A DNA stretch of 64,000 bases from Aquarana catesbeiana. Its lineage: Eukaryota > Chordata > Amphibia > Anura > Ranidae. The stretch spans positions 62,961,685-63,025,684 of the forward strand of contig NC_133328.1 of the NCBI RefSeq assembly GCF_042186555.1, written 5' to 3'. Under the pieces are notes generated by a model. The model searched no databases and was not told the origin of the DNA. It saw only the letters and a list, made by a program, of their open reading frames with translations. Within the stretch, counting starts at the first letter, position 1. The number at the start of each line of letters is the position of its first letter. The position numbers were made by a program, and so were the translations under genes. Of the stretch, positions 47,701 to 58,063 are shown piece by piece.

Positions 47701-48033
47701 CAATTACATCACCCCAAAAGTGTTGTAGTGTTGAGACAATAATCCACACATTCTTGAGTAAGCCACTTTTTTATACCTGCACAATCACATGTGCATTTAC
47801 GAAAGGTTTTTAAAACAAACCAACATGTTTGTTGTATAACAATTTTTGCAGTAGCATTATCAAAAATCGAAATATCCATTTCAGATAAAACAGGCCTGTG
47901 TAAAACCAACAAGAAAGCCAAAAAACTTGAACTTACAAAGTTCACATATGGGAAAACCTGAAGGCTATATCAGACATCAGTATTTAGGAACTGGGTTTGA
48001 TATAGCGTTCAGATGGGGGGAAATCACCCCTGG

Positions 48034-48254
48034 AAAAGCCAAATTTGGAAGATGCACACCAATTTACGAATGTCAACATGTGCTATCTGCCATCAGGGGG
48101 GATCAAGGGACGTGTTTTGGGGGAGCAAGCCCTTCCTTAACGCGACTTTATAATTGAGGAAGGGGTTGCACCCCCAAATCGCGTCCATTGATCTCCCGTG
48201 ATGGCAGATAGCACATGTTGGCACACTGTGTGCATCCTCCAAATTTGGCTTTTC
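48034..48254. repeat. 221-bp hairpin between convergent Harbinger genes
   Basis: Arms 48034-48138 and 48155-48254 are inverted (AAAAGCCAAATTTGGA versus TCCAAATTTGGCTTTT; GTGCTATCTGCCATCA versus TGATGGCAGATAGCAC), with a loop of about 16 bp. It lies between the transposase stop (47436, +) and the Myb-like stop (48315, -). Confidence 0.85.
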
Positions 48255-48314
48255 TAAACATTGAAAACAATTTTAGAAGATTGGACCACAATAAAACAGG
48301 TGATTTTGTGGGGT

Positions 48315-49635
48315 TTAAATTCGCCCCAAAACATCAATGATGTTATTATTTTTTTTAATAACATCACTGATTTGTTGCTGTATGTTGTGCAATTCGAGAT
48401 TACACCCCATGATCTCCCTGATCAGGATCTGGGCACTTTCAGAAGTAAAGCGTTCTCTATCCCTCACATCACGATCACCTAAAAAGAGATAAAGAACAAA
48501 AAAAAAGGTCTCAAAAATCTGCCACCATCCATCTCTTTTACCTGAGCCTGTGGTCGCAGACACTCACCTGTTGTGGTGCCAATCTCCACCACATCTTCTT
48601 CTTCCTCCTGCTCTTCTTCTTGTGATGGTGGTATTTCACCTTCTTCCATAGGTGGGGGGTCTGTGTTCTCCTAGGATGAGGGGTGTCCTCCGAGTCTTTT
48701 CTCCCCTATGTAAAACAAAAATGGTATACTTAGCACACAGATATTTGATGGCAGAACTAGAAATAGGAAACATTGCTTGGAAGTGGGGTACAATTGTCTA
48801 TTTTAGCCGAGTTCCAAGATGTATATTTTTTAGTGGCCTTTGTCAAGCTGCAATACTTTACCTGTTTGGTACAAGCTTCACAGATGTAGCCCCCCTATAG
48901 TATACACTGGAGCACCTGTGTGCCCCCCCTAATAAAAATGGTGTTCTTGTGTCCCACACTAGTGCTCCAGTGTCCAGATGTGAAAACAGCTGCTCAGTGT
49001 CCTCTCCTTACACACAATCTAGTTGGCATTTCATTCTAGTAACAAACCCATCTACACAAACAAATATTTGGCATTCAAGTAGGCCCCAAAAAATGTGTGA
49101 AAATGCATATGGCCTAAACAATGGTGTTCTAGAGGCCGAAAGAAAAATGTTTGATACGAACGAATAATGGGCCCATGAACATTAAAGTTGCCCTTTTAAA
49201 CGTTACAATTAATAAAAGCATATGGAGCAGAACGAACGCAATAAAGACAGAAAGAATAGGAACACAGCACAACTACTTACTTTTTTGCAGCACTCTCCGG
49301 ATATTTCGGTACTGCCCTGGCTCTCTCAACTTCAGGTCCGACCACCGCTTCCTGAGCTGATCTTTAGATCTTCGTACCCCGAAATTCCTGTGAAGGCTTT
49401 TGATCACTTTAGCAATGATTTTTGCCTTTTGGAAGTTGGGGTTGGGGTAAGGCCCATATTTTCCGTCATAGTCGGACTTCCTCATGATGTCGACCATCTC
49501 CAACATCTCCCCAAAGGACATATTTGTGGCCTTAAAACGTCTCCTTCTGGATCGGGACGTGCCTGGATCCGGGCTTTCCTCCTCCTCCTCCTCGTTGCTA
49601 GAATTAGCATGCACCTGCTGTAACTCCGCCATCAT
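48315..49635 (-). pseudogene. Harbinger Myb/SANT-like DNA-binding protein, three exons, one stop codon
   Basis: Exon 1 is 49635-49281 (MMAELQQVHANSSNEEEEEE; SANT-like domain with FGEMLEMVDIMRKSDYDGKY and RRSKDQLRKRWSDLKLREPG), donor A|GTAAGT. Exon 2 is 48705-48568 (acceptor TTTTACATAG; PPPMEEGEIPPSQEEEQEEE), donor CAG|GTGAGT. Exon 3 is 48478-48315 (acceptor CTTTTTAG; coiled C-terminus ERFTSESAQILIREIMGCNL). The exons sum to 657 nt and keep frame across both junctions. The only lesion is a TAG in exon 2 (48671-48673). An upstream in-frame ATG at 49716 is possible. In this family such proteins carry the transposase to the nucleus and to the element ends. Confidence 0.85.
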
Positions 49636-49639
49636 GCTC

Positions 49640-49923
49640 TTCACCCACTGCACCGAACGAAAAGGGGCGGGGAATAGACTAGAAAGAACGTCAGGGGCGG
49701 GCGGAGTTACACGCATGCGCAGTGTGTATAAAGCGTAACACGCGTGCGTATTACGTACGATCTGTGAGCGGTGGCAGGAGCATTGGACGCGCCGATCGTA
49801 AGAACGAAGGTAAGAGACAAACTTGTGCCTATACTGCTTCTAGATTGAGGCCTATATTGTAACAAGATTAGGAGAGTTTTGTCTGACATTAGGCTTTGTC
49901 TTGTGTTGTGTCTTGTAGTGAAC
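49640..49923. promoter_or_regulatory. Divergent promoter region and untranslated MADF exon
   Basis: It lies between the Myb-like start (-) and MADF start (+). It contains a TATA-like TGTATAAAGC at about 49725 in the plus direction. A probable non-coding exon ends CGAAG|GTAAGA at 49809, with a matching acceptor TCTTGTAG at 49918 just before the MADF ATG. It is CpG-containing and GC-richer than its surroundings. Confidence 0.5.
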
Positions 49924-51001
49924 ATGGATATCTTAATGAAAGACAATGACTTCATGTCAGTATTCGTAGAGATGCTAAGGGAGCTGCCCTGTCTGTGGGA
50001 GATTACCCACCCCCATTTCAAGAACCAAGCAAAGAGGAAGGCAGCACTGGAGCAATTGTGTGAAATTGTGAAGCAGGTGATCCCCATGGCAGACATCACC
50101 TATTTAAAGATCTTCATTGGTGGCCTGAGGAGCACATATCTAAGGGAGCGCAAGAAAGTCCTGGATTCACAGAGATCCGGAGCAGCAGATGACATCTATG
50201 TCCCCAGGATGTTGTACTACGACAGGCTGCACTTTCTGGCAGGCCAGACTGAACCCAGGTCATCCCTCTCCAGTCTTCCTTCCACGCTTCCTTCCCCCCC
50301 GGCTGAGGCTTCTGACGCCCAACCTGGGCCTTCCAGGCCACATGTGGAGGAGCCCAGATTGAGCCAGGTATAGCATTCCTCGAAATATTTCTGCTTGTCC
50401 AATCAATGATGTTAACTAGATGTTAGTTGGGAGTACTAATTTAGGATTGTGATTGATGATGCAAAACATTACAACCATGACCCTTTTTCATACACAGGGA
50501 AGTCTCAGCCAGGAGGTGGCCGAGCCGGCTGGCTGATCTGCAGGTCCCTCCACACCCCCTGAAAAGAGAAAGTGGCAGTAGGAGGAGTACCCTAGAGGAG
50601 GCTGCTATAGCATTCTTTTGGAGGGCTACAGAGGTCCTGGGAGCACCCCACACCATGGAGGAGAACATTGCTGCCTTCATAGCCTATAAAATGCAGAGGA
50701 TGGAGGAGGGCCAAAAAGTCTTGTGTGAGGCCCTCATATCGGAGGCTCTGGAGAAAGGTATGAGGGGCCAAATTACACCTCAGACACACCTTCGCGTTGG
50801 TCCTCCTCCTCCTCCTGCAGGTCCTCCTCCTCCTCCTCCCTCTCCTCCAGGTCCTCCCAGTCCTCCTCCAGGTCCCCCCAGTCCTCCTCCAGGTCCCCCC
50901 AGTCCTCCTCCTCCTCCTCCAGGTCCTACTCCTCCTCCTGCCACATCTCCAACTGCACAGCCACAGCCCGGAAGGAAGCATGGAAGGAAGACCAGACAGT
51001 G
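49924..51001 (+). pseudogene. MADF-domain protein carried by the Harbinger element
   Basis: Exon 1 is 49924-50367 (148 codons) and encodes MDILMKDNDFMSVFVEMLRE, LPCLWEITHPHFKNQAKRKA and IFIGGLRSTYLRERKKVLDS, a MADF domain (Myb/SANT-like in ADF-1), ending CCAG|GTATAG. Exon 2 begins at 50498 after CACACAG-type sequence (TACACAG); it has a TGA and a frameshift near 50535-50580. It then reads TLEEAAIAFFWRATEVLGAP and ENIAAFIAYKMQRMEEGQKV, a short helical C-terminal module possibly like BESS, and a proline-rich tail (50805-50950). The first exon is intact; the second is damaged. A DNA-binding helper role is inferred. Confidence 0.72.
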
Positions 51002-51262
51002 ATTGCCCTGGGTTCAGTCTGGTCGGCCAAAAAATGCAGCCTCTTGTGGTACCACAGCCTGGGGACACACATGTCATCTGCTGCTTTCCAGATCTCTGCG
51101 AATCCCGGACCAGACTGCCCTCCCTTAGATATGGACTCCTCAGGCCACCAATTTTGATGTTGAAGAATTGATGTCTGCCGTGGGAGTCCCAGGCTTCGCT
51201 AATTTCTCCTGTTGATCCAGTGTTGCCTTCCTCTTTGTTTGGTTCTGAGCCCTTAATAAAGG
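50965..51262 (-). repeat. Inverted partial copy of MADF exon 1
   Basis: The minus strand reads KIGGLRSPYLREGSLVRDSQ and TRLNPGQSLSGLPSMLPS, matching FIGGLRSTYLRERKKVLDSQ and EPRSSLSSLPSTLPS of exon 1 (about 50022-50290). The DNA match extends to AGAGGAAGGCA(A/G)CACTGGA. The two arms of about 270 bp face each other across about 0.7 kb. Confidence 0.85.
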
Positions 51263-51690
51263 ATTTTTGTTTGGTATTATACTCTCCTATGTGTTTTACT
51301 TCAAAAAGGACAGTTTGTTTGTGAGGATTCAGGTACATTTCAAATATACAATGTGAAATGAACAAGGGACACCAACACCAAACAATCTCCTTGAGATTAA
51401 ACAATAAAAGATATCAATGGTGTTGGGGTAACTTGACACACAAAACACACCCAAAAATATTCTGGAGGAAAAATAAAAATAACATTGAACAAAGATCAGC
51501 CTTGGAAAAAATCCAAACATTAAAGAAAAAAAAAGGCTTAAAATCCAAAAAAAAAAAAAAAATATATATAAAACTGTCAGATGTGACAACTAATAACAAT
51601 ATATTCAGGGAATCCCACTAAAAAAACTCAAATAAAACTTTGTGAGAAGTGTGTGTGAATATGAGCAGCAAAACTACTTAATTCTTGTCA
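51263..51690. other. Non-coding A-rich stretch inside Harbinger
   Basis: A-rich, with AATAAAGG at about 51255 and AATAAAAG at about 51402; no recognisable domain on either strand. It lies between the inverted MADF copy and the right terminal repeats. Confidence 0.5.
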
Positions 51691-52039
51691 CATTATAAAG
51701 AAGAAGAGATTGCGCTGTATTAAACCATTTTTAACATTGCAGCGTGACGAAAGTGCTGTATCCATTGCGAACGCTAAGTTTACCAGAACGAGCTGTCCCG
51801 TATCGGAATTTCTTCTGAGCATGCGTGGCACTTTGTGCGTTGGAACAGGCCACACACGGTCGGAATTGACGCGATCGGATTTTGCTGTCGGAAAATGTTA
51901 TCTCCTGCTCTCCAACTTTGTGTGTCGGAAAATCCGATGGAAAATGTCCGATGGCGCCCACACACGGTCGGAATTTCCGACAACACGCTCCGATCGGACA
52001 TTGTCCATCGGAAAATCCGACCGTGTGTACGGGGCATTA

Positions 52040-52300
52040 GTCTGCAACCGATTTACCCCCTCGGTGCCACGCCCTCACCCTATACAGGTTGAGAACCATG
52101 AGGAGTATGAAGTACAATCCATTGTTGACTCCCGTAGCTTCCGTGGGTGCATACAGTACCTGGTGTATTGGAAGGGGTATGGTCCGGAGGAACGCTCCTG
52201 GGTCTCATCCGTGGACATACATGCCCCTGCCCTCCTCCGTGATTTCCATAGATGTTTTCCCCTCAAGCCCGGTGGGCCTCCGAGGGGGAGGGGTCGTTGA
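52040..52300 (+). pseudogene. Gypsy integrase C-terminal chromodomain
   Basis: VCNRFTPSVPRPHPIQVENH then EYEVQSIVDSRSFRGCIQYL, VYWKGYGPEERSWVSSVDIH and ALLRDFHRCFPLKPGG. The aromatic cage positions (Y in EYEV, W in VYWKG, W in RSWV) are present. It directs integration to methylated histones in this group. It is separated from the integrase core (ending 44890) by the Harbinger element. Confidence 0.9.
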
Positions 52301-52311
52301 GGAGGGGGTAC

Positions 52312-52717
52312 TGTCAGGGCTGGCTCAGCCCTTCCTTATCTGAGCTGGCCGCTCAGCTGTCGGCTAATTGCCAGCTCTAATCTCTCTCCACAGTTACCCA
52401 GCTGTTCCTGATCCTGTTCATCTGACCTGCCCACTTAAAGCTGTCCAGCTCACTTCATCTCTACCTTCGCCTTGGTCACATCACAAGAAACCATCTCCTG
52501 CATTCCTGTTTAAAGACTGGTTTTGTTGACATCCCTTCTGGCTCCTTTGCCTGCTTGCTGTTCCACTACTTGGATCCCTGACTTCTGGCCTGGCTGATTA
52601 CCCAAGCCGGTTACTAAACTCTGGCTATGATTTGACTATGCTTACGCTTTATTTTTATTAATAAACAAGTGTGATTTAACTGTACTTCTGTCTCGGTCTG
52701 ATTCATGGTCTCTGACA
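52312..52717 (+). repeat. Gypsy 3' LTR (406 bp)
   Basis: TGTCAGGGCTGGCTCAGCCC to TCTGACA, preceded by a GA-rich tract and followed by GATCA. It has AATAAACAAGTG at about 52660, a likely polyadenylation signal. It matches both pieces of the 5' LTR. Confidence 0.95.
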
Positions 52718-52722
52718 GATCA

Positions 52723-53010
52723 GTCTTTTAAACTTTTGCGCAAACGAATCAATATACTATATATCAATATCAATTATTGGGATTTTTTACCAAAAATATG
52801 TACAAGAATGCATACTGGCCTAAATTGATGAAGAAATTCATTTATTGGATATGTTTTAGCAGAAAGTAAAAAATATTTTTTTTTTCCAAAATTGTCAGTT
52901 TGTTTTGTTTATAGTACAAAAACAAAAAACGCAGAGGTGATCAAATACCACTAAAAGAAAGCTCTATTTGTGGGTAAAAAAAGGACACCAATTTTATTTG
53001 GGTACAGGCA
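52723..53010 (+). repeat. Old piggyBac-like 3' fragment
   Basis: It shares long blocks with 39726-40005 (CTTTTGCGCAAACGAATC, GCAGAGGTGATCAAATACCA, AAAGAAAGCTCTATTTGTGG, TTTGGGTACAG) but is more diverged. The gypsy element lies directly at its edge. Confidence 0.75.
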
Positions 53011-54241
53011 ACAGCGGGGAAGGAAAACCAAGGCATACGAGGTCACAAAAGCACAATGAGTATTGCTAGTGGCATTAGCCACTGGAATAATCACACGCTA
53101 CAAGTCCAACATGCTGCTTGTACCCAAGTCGTACAACAATCGAATTGGGTACAATCAGTCTGGCCATAGATGGTTTGAATCTTGGCTGGTCCCTGCTGAA
53201 CCGGCCTATATCTGAACCAGCTATAGACAGCTTAGGAGCTCAGCTGGTTAAGCCCCAATACAGTTTAGTTGGTATTACTTTTTGTATTAAATTACTCCCT
53301 GACAAAAACTTGATGTGAGCCCCTTTTGAATAGGCGAGTAAATTGGAGCTCAGAGTGCCACCTGTTGTAAACGTGGTGGTCAACTTTCAAAATATAGTGG
53401 GCCTCAAGTATGGGTCTTGACACCAACAAAGAGCAGCACATTATATTCTGTGATTGTAATAATATAAAAAATGGTCAGAGACTGCAGATATGCTACAGGA
53501 GATGGCCAGAGCCTATAAACATACTATCGGGGTTGTTGGAGACTGGGGACTGTAGTGATATAGTAGTAGGGATTGAGGATTGATAATTATTATAATTCAA
53601 ATTATTCCCGCAGCAACTAGGTCATCCAGGGAGATGCATTTTATTGGGTCCCAGCACAGAACAAAGCCCACAAGATACTTGCAACAGATGACAAAATCTA
53701 GCAAATATTACAATGAACATCAGCCTTCAGAGTTTCATTCGTCATTCATATTCTAGCAAGCATAGAGACACTACAATCCTGCATATGTCCAATCTATAAT
53801 ATGCTCCTTTATAGCTTCCATACATGCAATAATGTGTATTATAATCTAGACATGTGCTTTCATCTTGATGAGGAAAGAATATGTATATATGTATATATGA
53901 ATGAATGAATGTGTCTAACAGCTCAAAACTTCACCTTAAATACCAGTGTTTGACACTGGAGGGGTTTCTGATTGGATGACAACATATGTTTGTTCTTAGC
54001 ATGAAAAGACCCTACTTGCAATTAGGCCAACATATCACCATTTCCGATGAATAAACACCAACAGCAATAACCCAGCGCCAATGAGTAGCCACCTGGAGAA
54101 CTCAATCAAGGCGTGGAGTATATAACATATATTGTTATCATACCATGTCATATAATATTTTATGTGCATTTAGCATGACTAGACATAGAGGGAGAATAGT
54201 GCAGCTGGACCAACCGTAGCTGGTAGATACAGATCAAGATA
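53011..54241. other. Gene-free stretch
   Basis: No coding frame recognised. 53060-53300 resembles a dispersed MITE-like repeat (GGCCATAGATGGTTTGAATC) but no termini were found. A short TATATG/GAATGAATG simple repeat lies at about 53880-53910. The rest looks unique. Confidence 0.4.
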
Positions 54242-55126
54242 AAACAACAAAAAATGTCCAGCGCTCTGGAATTCACATAAATAAAATAAATAAAATGAAA
54301 TAAAATAAAATCTGGCAGTCCAAAAATAATGATAAAAAAGGACAGTTTATTGAGTCCAATAATAATATAATAAAAATGATAATTCATAAATTGTAAAAAC
54401 AAGCTTTGAACAAATGAAATTGAACCCACAGTAACACAGAACTATATTGCACTGAATGAAGACATCTTAGTGTGTACTTAGGGTAAAAATATATGTGTAT
54501 AAGACAGTAGGCCCTTGAGCAGCAGAAAACCCACACATGAAACCCGTCCAGGTATATTGTAGCAGAAAAAGTCAAAATGGAAAAAAGTTGATGAAACAAA
54601 AAAAAGGGGGGGCACCTCGCCCAAGGAATCGTCGGCTCCTTCCACGCCACATCCTCTGCTCGCTGGAGCCGGTGAGTTGTCCTCCACGATCTCAGATCAC
54701 ACAGCCAGCGGGGTTTCTGTTAGTCCCCTTGATTCCTTGGGCGAGGTGCCCCCCCTTTTTTTTGTTTCAACTTTTTTCCATTTTGACTTTTGCTGCTACA
54801 ATATACCTGGACGGGTTTCATGTGTGGGTTTTCTGCTGCTCAAGGGCCTACTGTGTTATACACATATATTTTTACCCTAAGTACACACTAAGATGTCTTC
54901 ATTCAGTGCAATATAGTTCTGTGTTACTGTGGGTTCAATTTCATTTGTTCAAAGCTTGTTTTTACAATTTATGAATTATCATTTTTATTATATTATTATT
55001 GGACTCAATAAACTGTCCTTTTTTATCATTATTTTTGGACTGCCAGATTTTATTTTTGGACTGCCAGATTTTATTTTATTTCATTTTATTTATGTGAATT
55101 CCAGAGCGCTGGACATTTTTTGTTAT
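54242..55126. repeat. Nearly 0.9-kb palindrome
   Basis: Left arm about 54242-54635 and right arm about 54730-55126 are near-identical inverted copies: AAAATGTCCAGCGCTCTGGA at the left mirrors TCCAGAGCGCTGGACATTTT at the right, and CACCTCGCCCAAGGAATC mirrors GATTCCTTGGGCGAGGTG. The spacer is about 94 bp. Both arms read the same peptide (SISFVQSLFLQFMNYHFYYI) on opposite strands, so those frames are not genes. The right arm has a 21-bp tandem duplication (TTTTTGGACTGCCAGATTTTA). The outer ends with AGCGCT recall the Penelope-like repeat 3' ends. Confidence 0.9.
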
Positions 55127-55706
55127 TTCCTATGAATACCCCCTCAAGTCTAATTAACATCAAGAAATACTTCTTGAATGATCAAATAGCATACTTTATC
55201 ACCCCTAAGTATGTAAACAATGTACCCTTTGAAACTTAAAATACATGCCTTTATATTCTTTGTTTATATACCTTAGGAGGACCAAGGGAGGGGCTATGCT
55301 TGTGTATTCACCCTGGCCACACAAGCTGTGATACTACATGTGGGACAGATGCATTCTCCCTGGATAAATTCTATTGTTATATCTTGCACAATGGGGAGAC
55401 GCAGTCAAAAGATTCCAACATACTCTGTAAATCCATACAAAATAACTTCTTAACGTAAGTGCCATATTGAACTATGGATTATATTATGCAGTGTAGAGCC
55501 TCTTAAGAGATAATTGCATCTGTAGGGGGCCCTATCTGCCGCTGGTCCTGTTGCTCGATTTCTGTGATCCACACATGTTGCCTGTAAGTACCTAGGTTAA
55601 TTTCTCTAGTATATAGTATGATCAGCACATTTGTTTAAATTGCCATTTTTGAACTCTTTCTTTGTTTATTCCTGAACAGGGTTTAATATTGTAATTAACC
55701 TTTCAC
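55127..55706. other. Gene-free stretch between palindrome and hammerhead B
   Basis: No coding frame or termini recognised. It may be the 5' part of the hammerhead-associated repeat that follows. Confidence 0.35.
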
Positions 55707-55749
55707 GCTCCTGAAGAAGCGTTAATTGTCAGCGCGAAACATGTCGAGC
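55707..55749 (+). ncRNA. Hammerhead ribozyme B, all core elements present
   Basis: Stem I GCTC/GAGC (55707-55710, 55746-55749) is perfect. The core CTGAAGA (55711-55717) fits CUGANGA. One extra A (55718) follows. Stem II is GCGTT with AGCGC (55719-55723, 55731-55735). GAAA is at 55736-55739. The self-complementary ACATGT (55739-55744) serves as stem III, and the cleavage triplet GTC ends at 55745. Such a palindromic stem III has no loop, so cleavage would be expected mainly in dimers, as described for hammerheads of Penelope-like elements. An extra A at this position is tolerated in a known viroid hammerhead. Confidence 0.78.
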
Positions 55750-56100
55750 ACACTACTGTTCGCCTAGTGACAGGCTACTCACCCCTCTACAGCCATAGCC
55801 CCCCGCTCCATTATCGGTCCTTGATGATCTTGTTTGATTTGTTGCACAATTGCCAGTGTTAATACTTTGAAGGTTCCCTACCTGTATCCCATTAGGGGGT
55901 GGGTATGCTAGCACAGCAGTTTGGGTTAGCATCTTCAATGTTTTTAATCTGTTTTCTAATAAAAAATAATATCTACGTTTATATACTTTTTTTGTTTTTG
56001 ATATGGTGGCTTCAAAAATCCCACTATGTGGTCTCCATTTTTCTCCAGAACCCTTTGAAATGCCTAATTGGATATATATATATATTATCCTACATAAACC
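55750..56100 (+). repeat. Hammerhead-associated (Penelope-like) repeat downstream of ribozyme B
   Basis: AATAAAAAATAATATC is followed by CACTATGTGGTCTCC about 270 bp after the ribozyme. The same order (hammerhead, AATAAAA, ACTATGTGG) is found at 2100-2250 and 60221-60370. Confidence 0.6.
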
Positions 56101-57388
56101 GGCCAACAAGGACATGGTCCAAAGACTGTTAGAGATCACAGCTATAACAGCCCCTTTACAAATCCATGCTTTCACAGCCCTACAGGCCACTTATAAATGA
56201 CTTGTGCCAAGACAAGGTACCATTATAAAAGATCAGAGATCCGTACCCTGCTCCACTCATTTCCCTTCATATAGATTTGTAACATTGGCTGATCATACAG
56301 CTTGCTCTGATAGCAGTTGGCTAAAGTAAGCATCAGTGATGGCTGTGTAAATTCTTTGGGCAGCTTGTAATACCATGCCTTCTCTGGGGAAACTGCACAC
56401 AAACACCCTCACTCTTGGTACTTTCCTGGGAATACATCAATTACACTCTACCTACATCCAGGGGATGCCTCAGTTGGGCTGTCTACTTGGATCATCAAAG
56501 CATGCTGCAAAGGCTGCAGAAAAGGCACGTGCTTGGTCACCATCAGAACACAGCTACAACTCAACATCAACTGTCCAGTTCTGCCTTATCAGCTGGCTAT
56601 CTATCAACCTTCCATTATCAATATGCCAGTCTCTCTAAGTGACTACACACATATCCATGCTAACATTTTATTTTAAATGGGTTATACTTCCCTTACTAAG
56701 CAAAAATGGCAGGCACTCTAATTAATTTATAACTAGCCCTTTAAAATAAGCATGCACACAAAAAAGTAATTTCAGAGAAAAGTGTGAAGTGTGGGCCCTA
56801 ACTCTAGTCTAAACAAGCATTCATCTTAGGTCATTTAAAACAAAGAATAAATCCCCTTAACCATAGGATGCATTAAGGTGAAAAAAACATGAAGCTTTAC
56901 AACCCCTTTAATTTTGTGATATGTTATTTCAGGTAAAACACATATTTTATTGATGGCTGTTAAAAAACACTGTAACACTGAAGCCGATATGATAATGTGT
57001 GATAAAAATTTTTTTTTATTGATTTCTGGGTTCACATTTATGTCACTGTACTTTGGGGCAGTACGGTCTTTGTGCTATTATTACTCTGTTGCTTAGCTTT
57101 ATAAACGAATGATTCCAATGTTTCCCATAGAGTACAATGTACCTGTACAAGCACCTCTGGTTTAGCAGGTACTTCTGCTTCCTAAATTAAACTCAGCCCA
57201 TCAATACATGCACATAATACTCACATATAGCTTAGAAGTATGTTAATGTATTTTAAAGTACAATTAATACTTGGAAAATATTTATACATAATTATTGAGT
57301 ATATTTGTGCTTAGGACTGGAAAAAGGTTCAAAGATATTTTAAACTTTTAGGACAAGTAAATATAAAATAAGGAATCAAAATATATTT
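56101..57388. other. Gene-free stretch
   Basis: Small frames (for instance 56375-56638) match no family I know and lack any supporting signal. No terminal repeats seen. Confidence 0.4.
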
Positions 57389-58063
57389 TAGACTTGTGCA
57401 CAACAGAAAATTTAGTTTAGTTTCGGTTCGTTGTCATTCGTAAAATACATAATTTCTTTCTGTTATATTCGTTATGTTACGTTAATACATTTTCGGATAA
57501 TACGTTATATCTGTAGAGTGTCGATATTTGTTATACTGAATCTCGAATCATGTCGAATTCATTCGTTATATGCGCTATAATTTAGTTCGGATTCGTTGAA
57601 ATTCCATATTTATGTATGTATATATATTCGTGATAATGATTGGTAGTTTGGAAAGTCATTTATTTATTGAATCTATTAACACACACAATGACAATATCTC
57701 TTCTCCTCTGCTCAAATACAATGCAACACCCTTCCCACTCAGTTCTCAGGAATGCACTTTGCCAGTAATCCAACCTCCAGCACAAAATTAATCAGCTGAT
57801 TGGACTGTAAGATTTACTTTGAGTTGACCTTTTGTTTCAGTAGATCTTTAACGAACTACCAAATCATGTCCAATTCATTGGTTATATTTGCTATGATTTC
57901 TTTCGTATTAGTTGAAATTCGTTATTTTTTTATTCGGACATTCGGATGCATCTGAATGTCCGAAAGATGCAAAATTCGGCAGAATTTCGATTAGTTACAA
58001 AACGAATTGCATAAGTTAATATATTTATGTTTACTATTTGCAACCAACTAGTGCAGCTCTAGA
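57389..58063. mobile_element. Possible non-autonomous hAT element
   Basis: TAGACTTGTGCACAAC at the left and GTGCAGCTCTA at the right give short inverted ends of TAGAGCTGCAC type. Flanks TTTAGACT and TCTAGACT could be an 8-bp duplication with one mismatch. The interior is rich in TTCG/ATTCGTT motifs (57420-58000), with GGACATTCGGATGCATCTGA forming a hairpin with AATGTCC. Confidence 0.45.

Larger units (their letters stand above)
44898..52039 (+). mobile_element. Three-gene PIF/Harbinger element (7.1 kb)
   Basis: The right terminus is CCGTGTGTACGGGGCA followed by TTA. Subterminal copies of CACACACGGTCGGAATT lie at about 51851 and 51958, and a related CTACACACGGTT...GTCGGAATTTCC block lies at the left (44938-44975). 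The outermost left bases appear lost: the element starts inside the expected repeat at GGATTTTTTCCGACGG. It contains a HARBI1-like nuclease (+), a Myb/SANT-like gene (-) and a MADF gene (+). Gypsy integrase flanks both sides. Confidence 0.85.
34097..52722 (+). mobile_element. Ty3/gypsy (chromodomain) LTR retrotransposon with nested elements
   Basis: Target duplication GATCA at 34097-34101 and 52718-52722. Both LTRs begin TGTCAGGGCTGGCTCAGCCC and end TCTGACA. After removing the piggyBac insert the 5' LTR is 406 bp, identical in length to the 3' LTR. A purine-rich tract precedes the 3' LTR (about 52283-52309). Order: gag, protease, RT, RNase H, integrase, chromodomain. No standard primer-binding site is obvious after the 5' LTR (40392 on). 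Several stops and frameshifts make it inactive. Confidence 0.93.

Noticed and set aside
50592..51404. 270-codon minus frame with Arg/Thr-rich repeats
   Set aside because: It is the antisense of the proline-rich MADF tail plus the inverted MADF exon copy, and it has no start context of its own.
54160..55135. Identical small hydrophobic proteins on both strands
   Set aside because: They come from the two arms of the palindrome and match no family.
56375..56642. Two overlapping frames of 75-87 codons
   Set aside because: No domain, no splice context and no similarity to any family I can recall.
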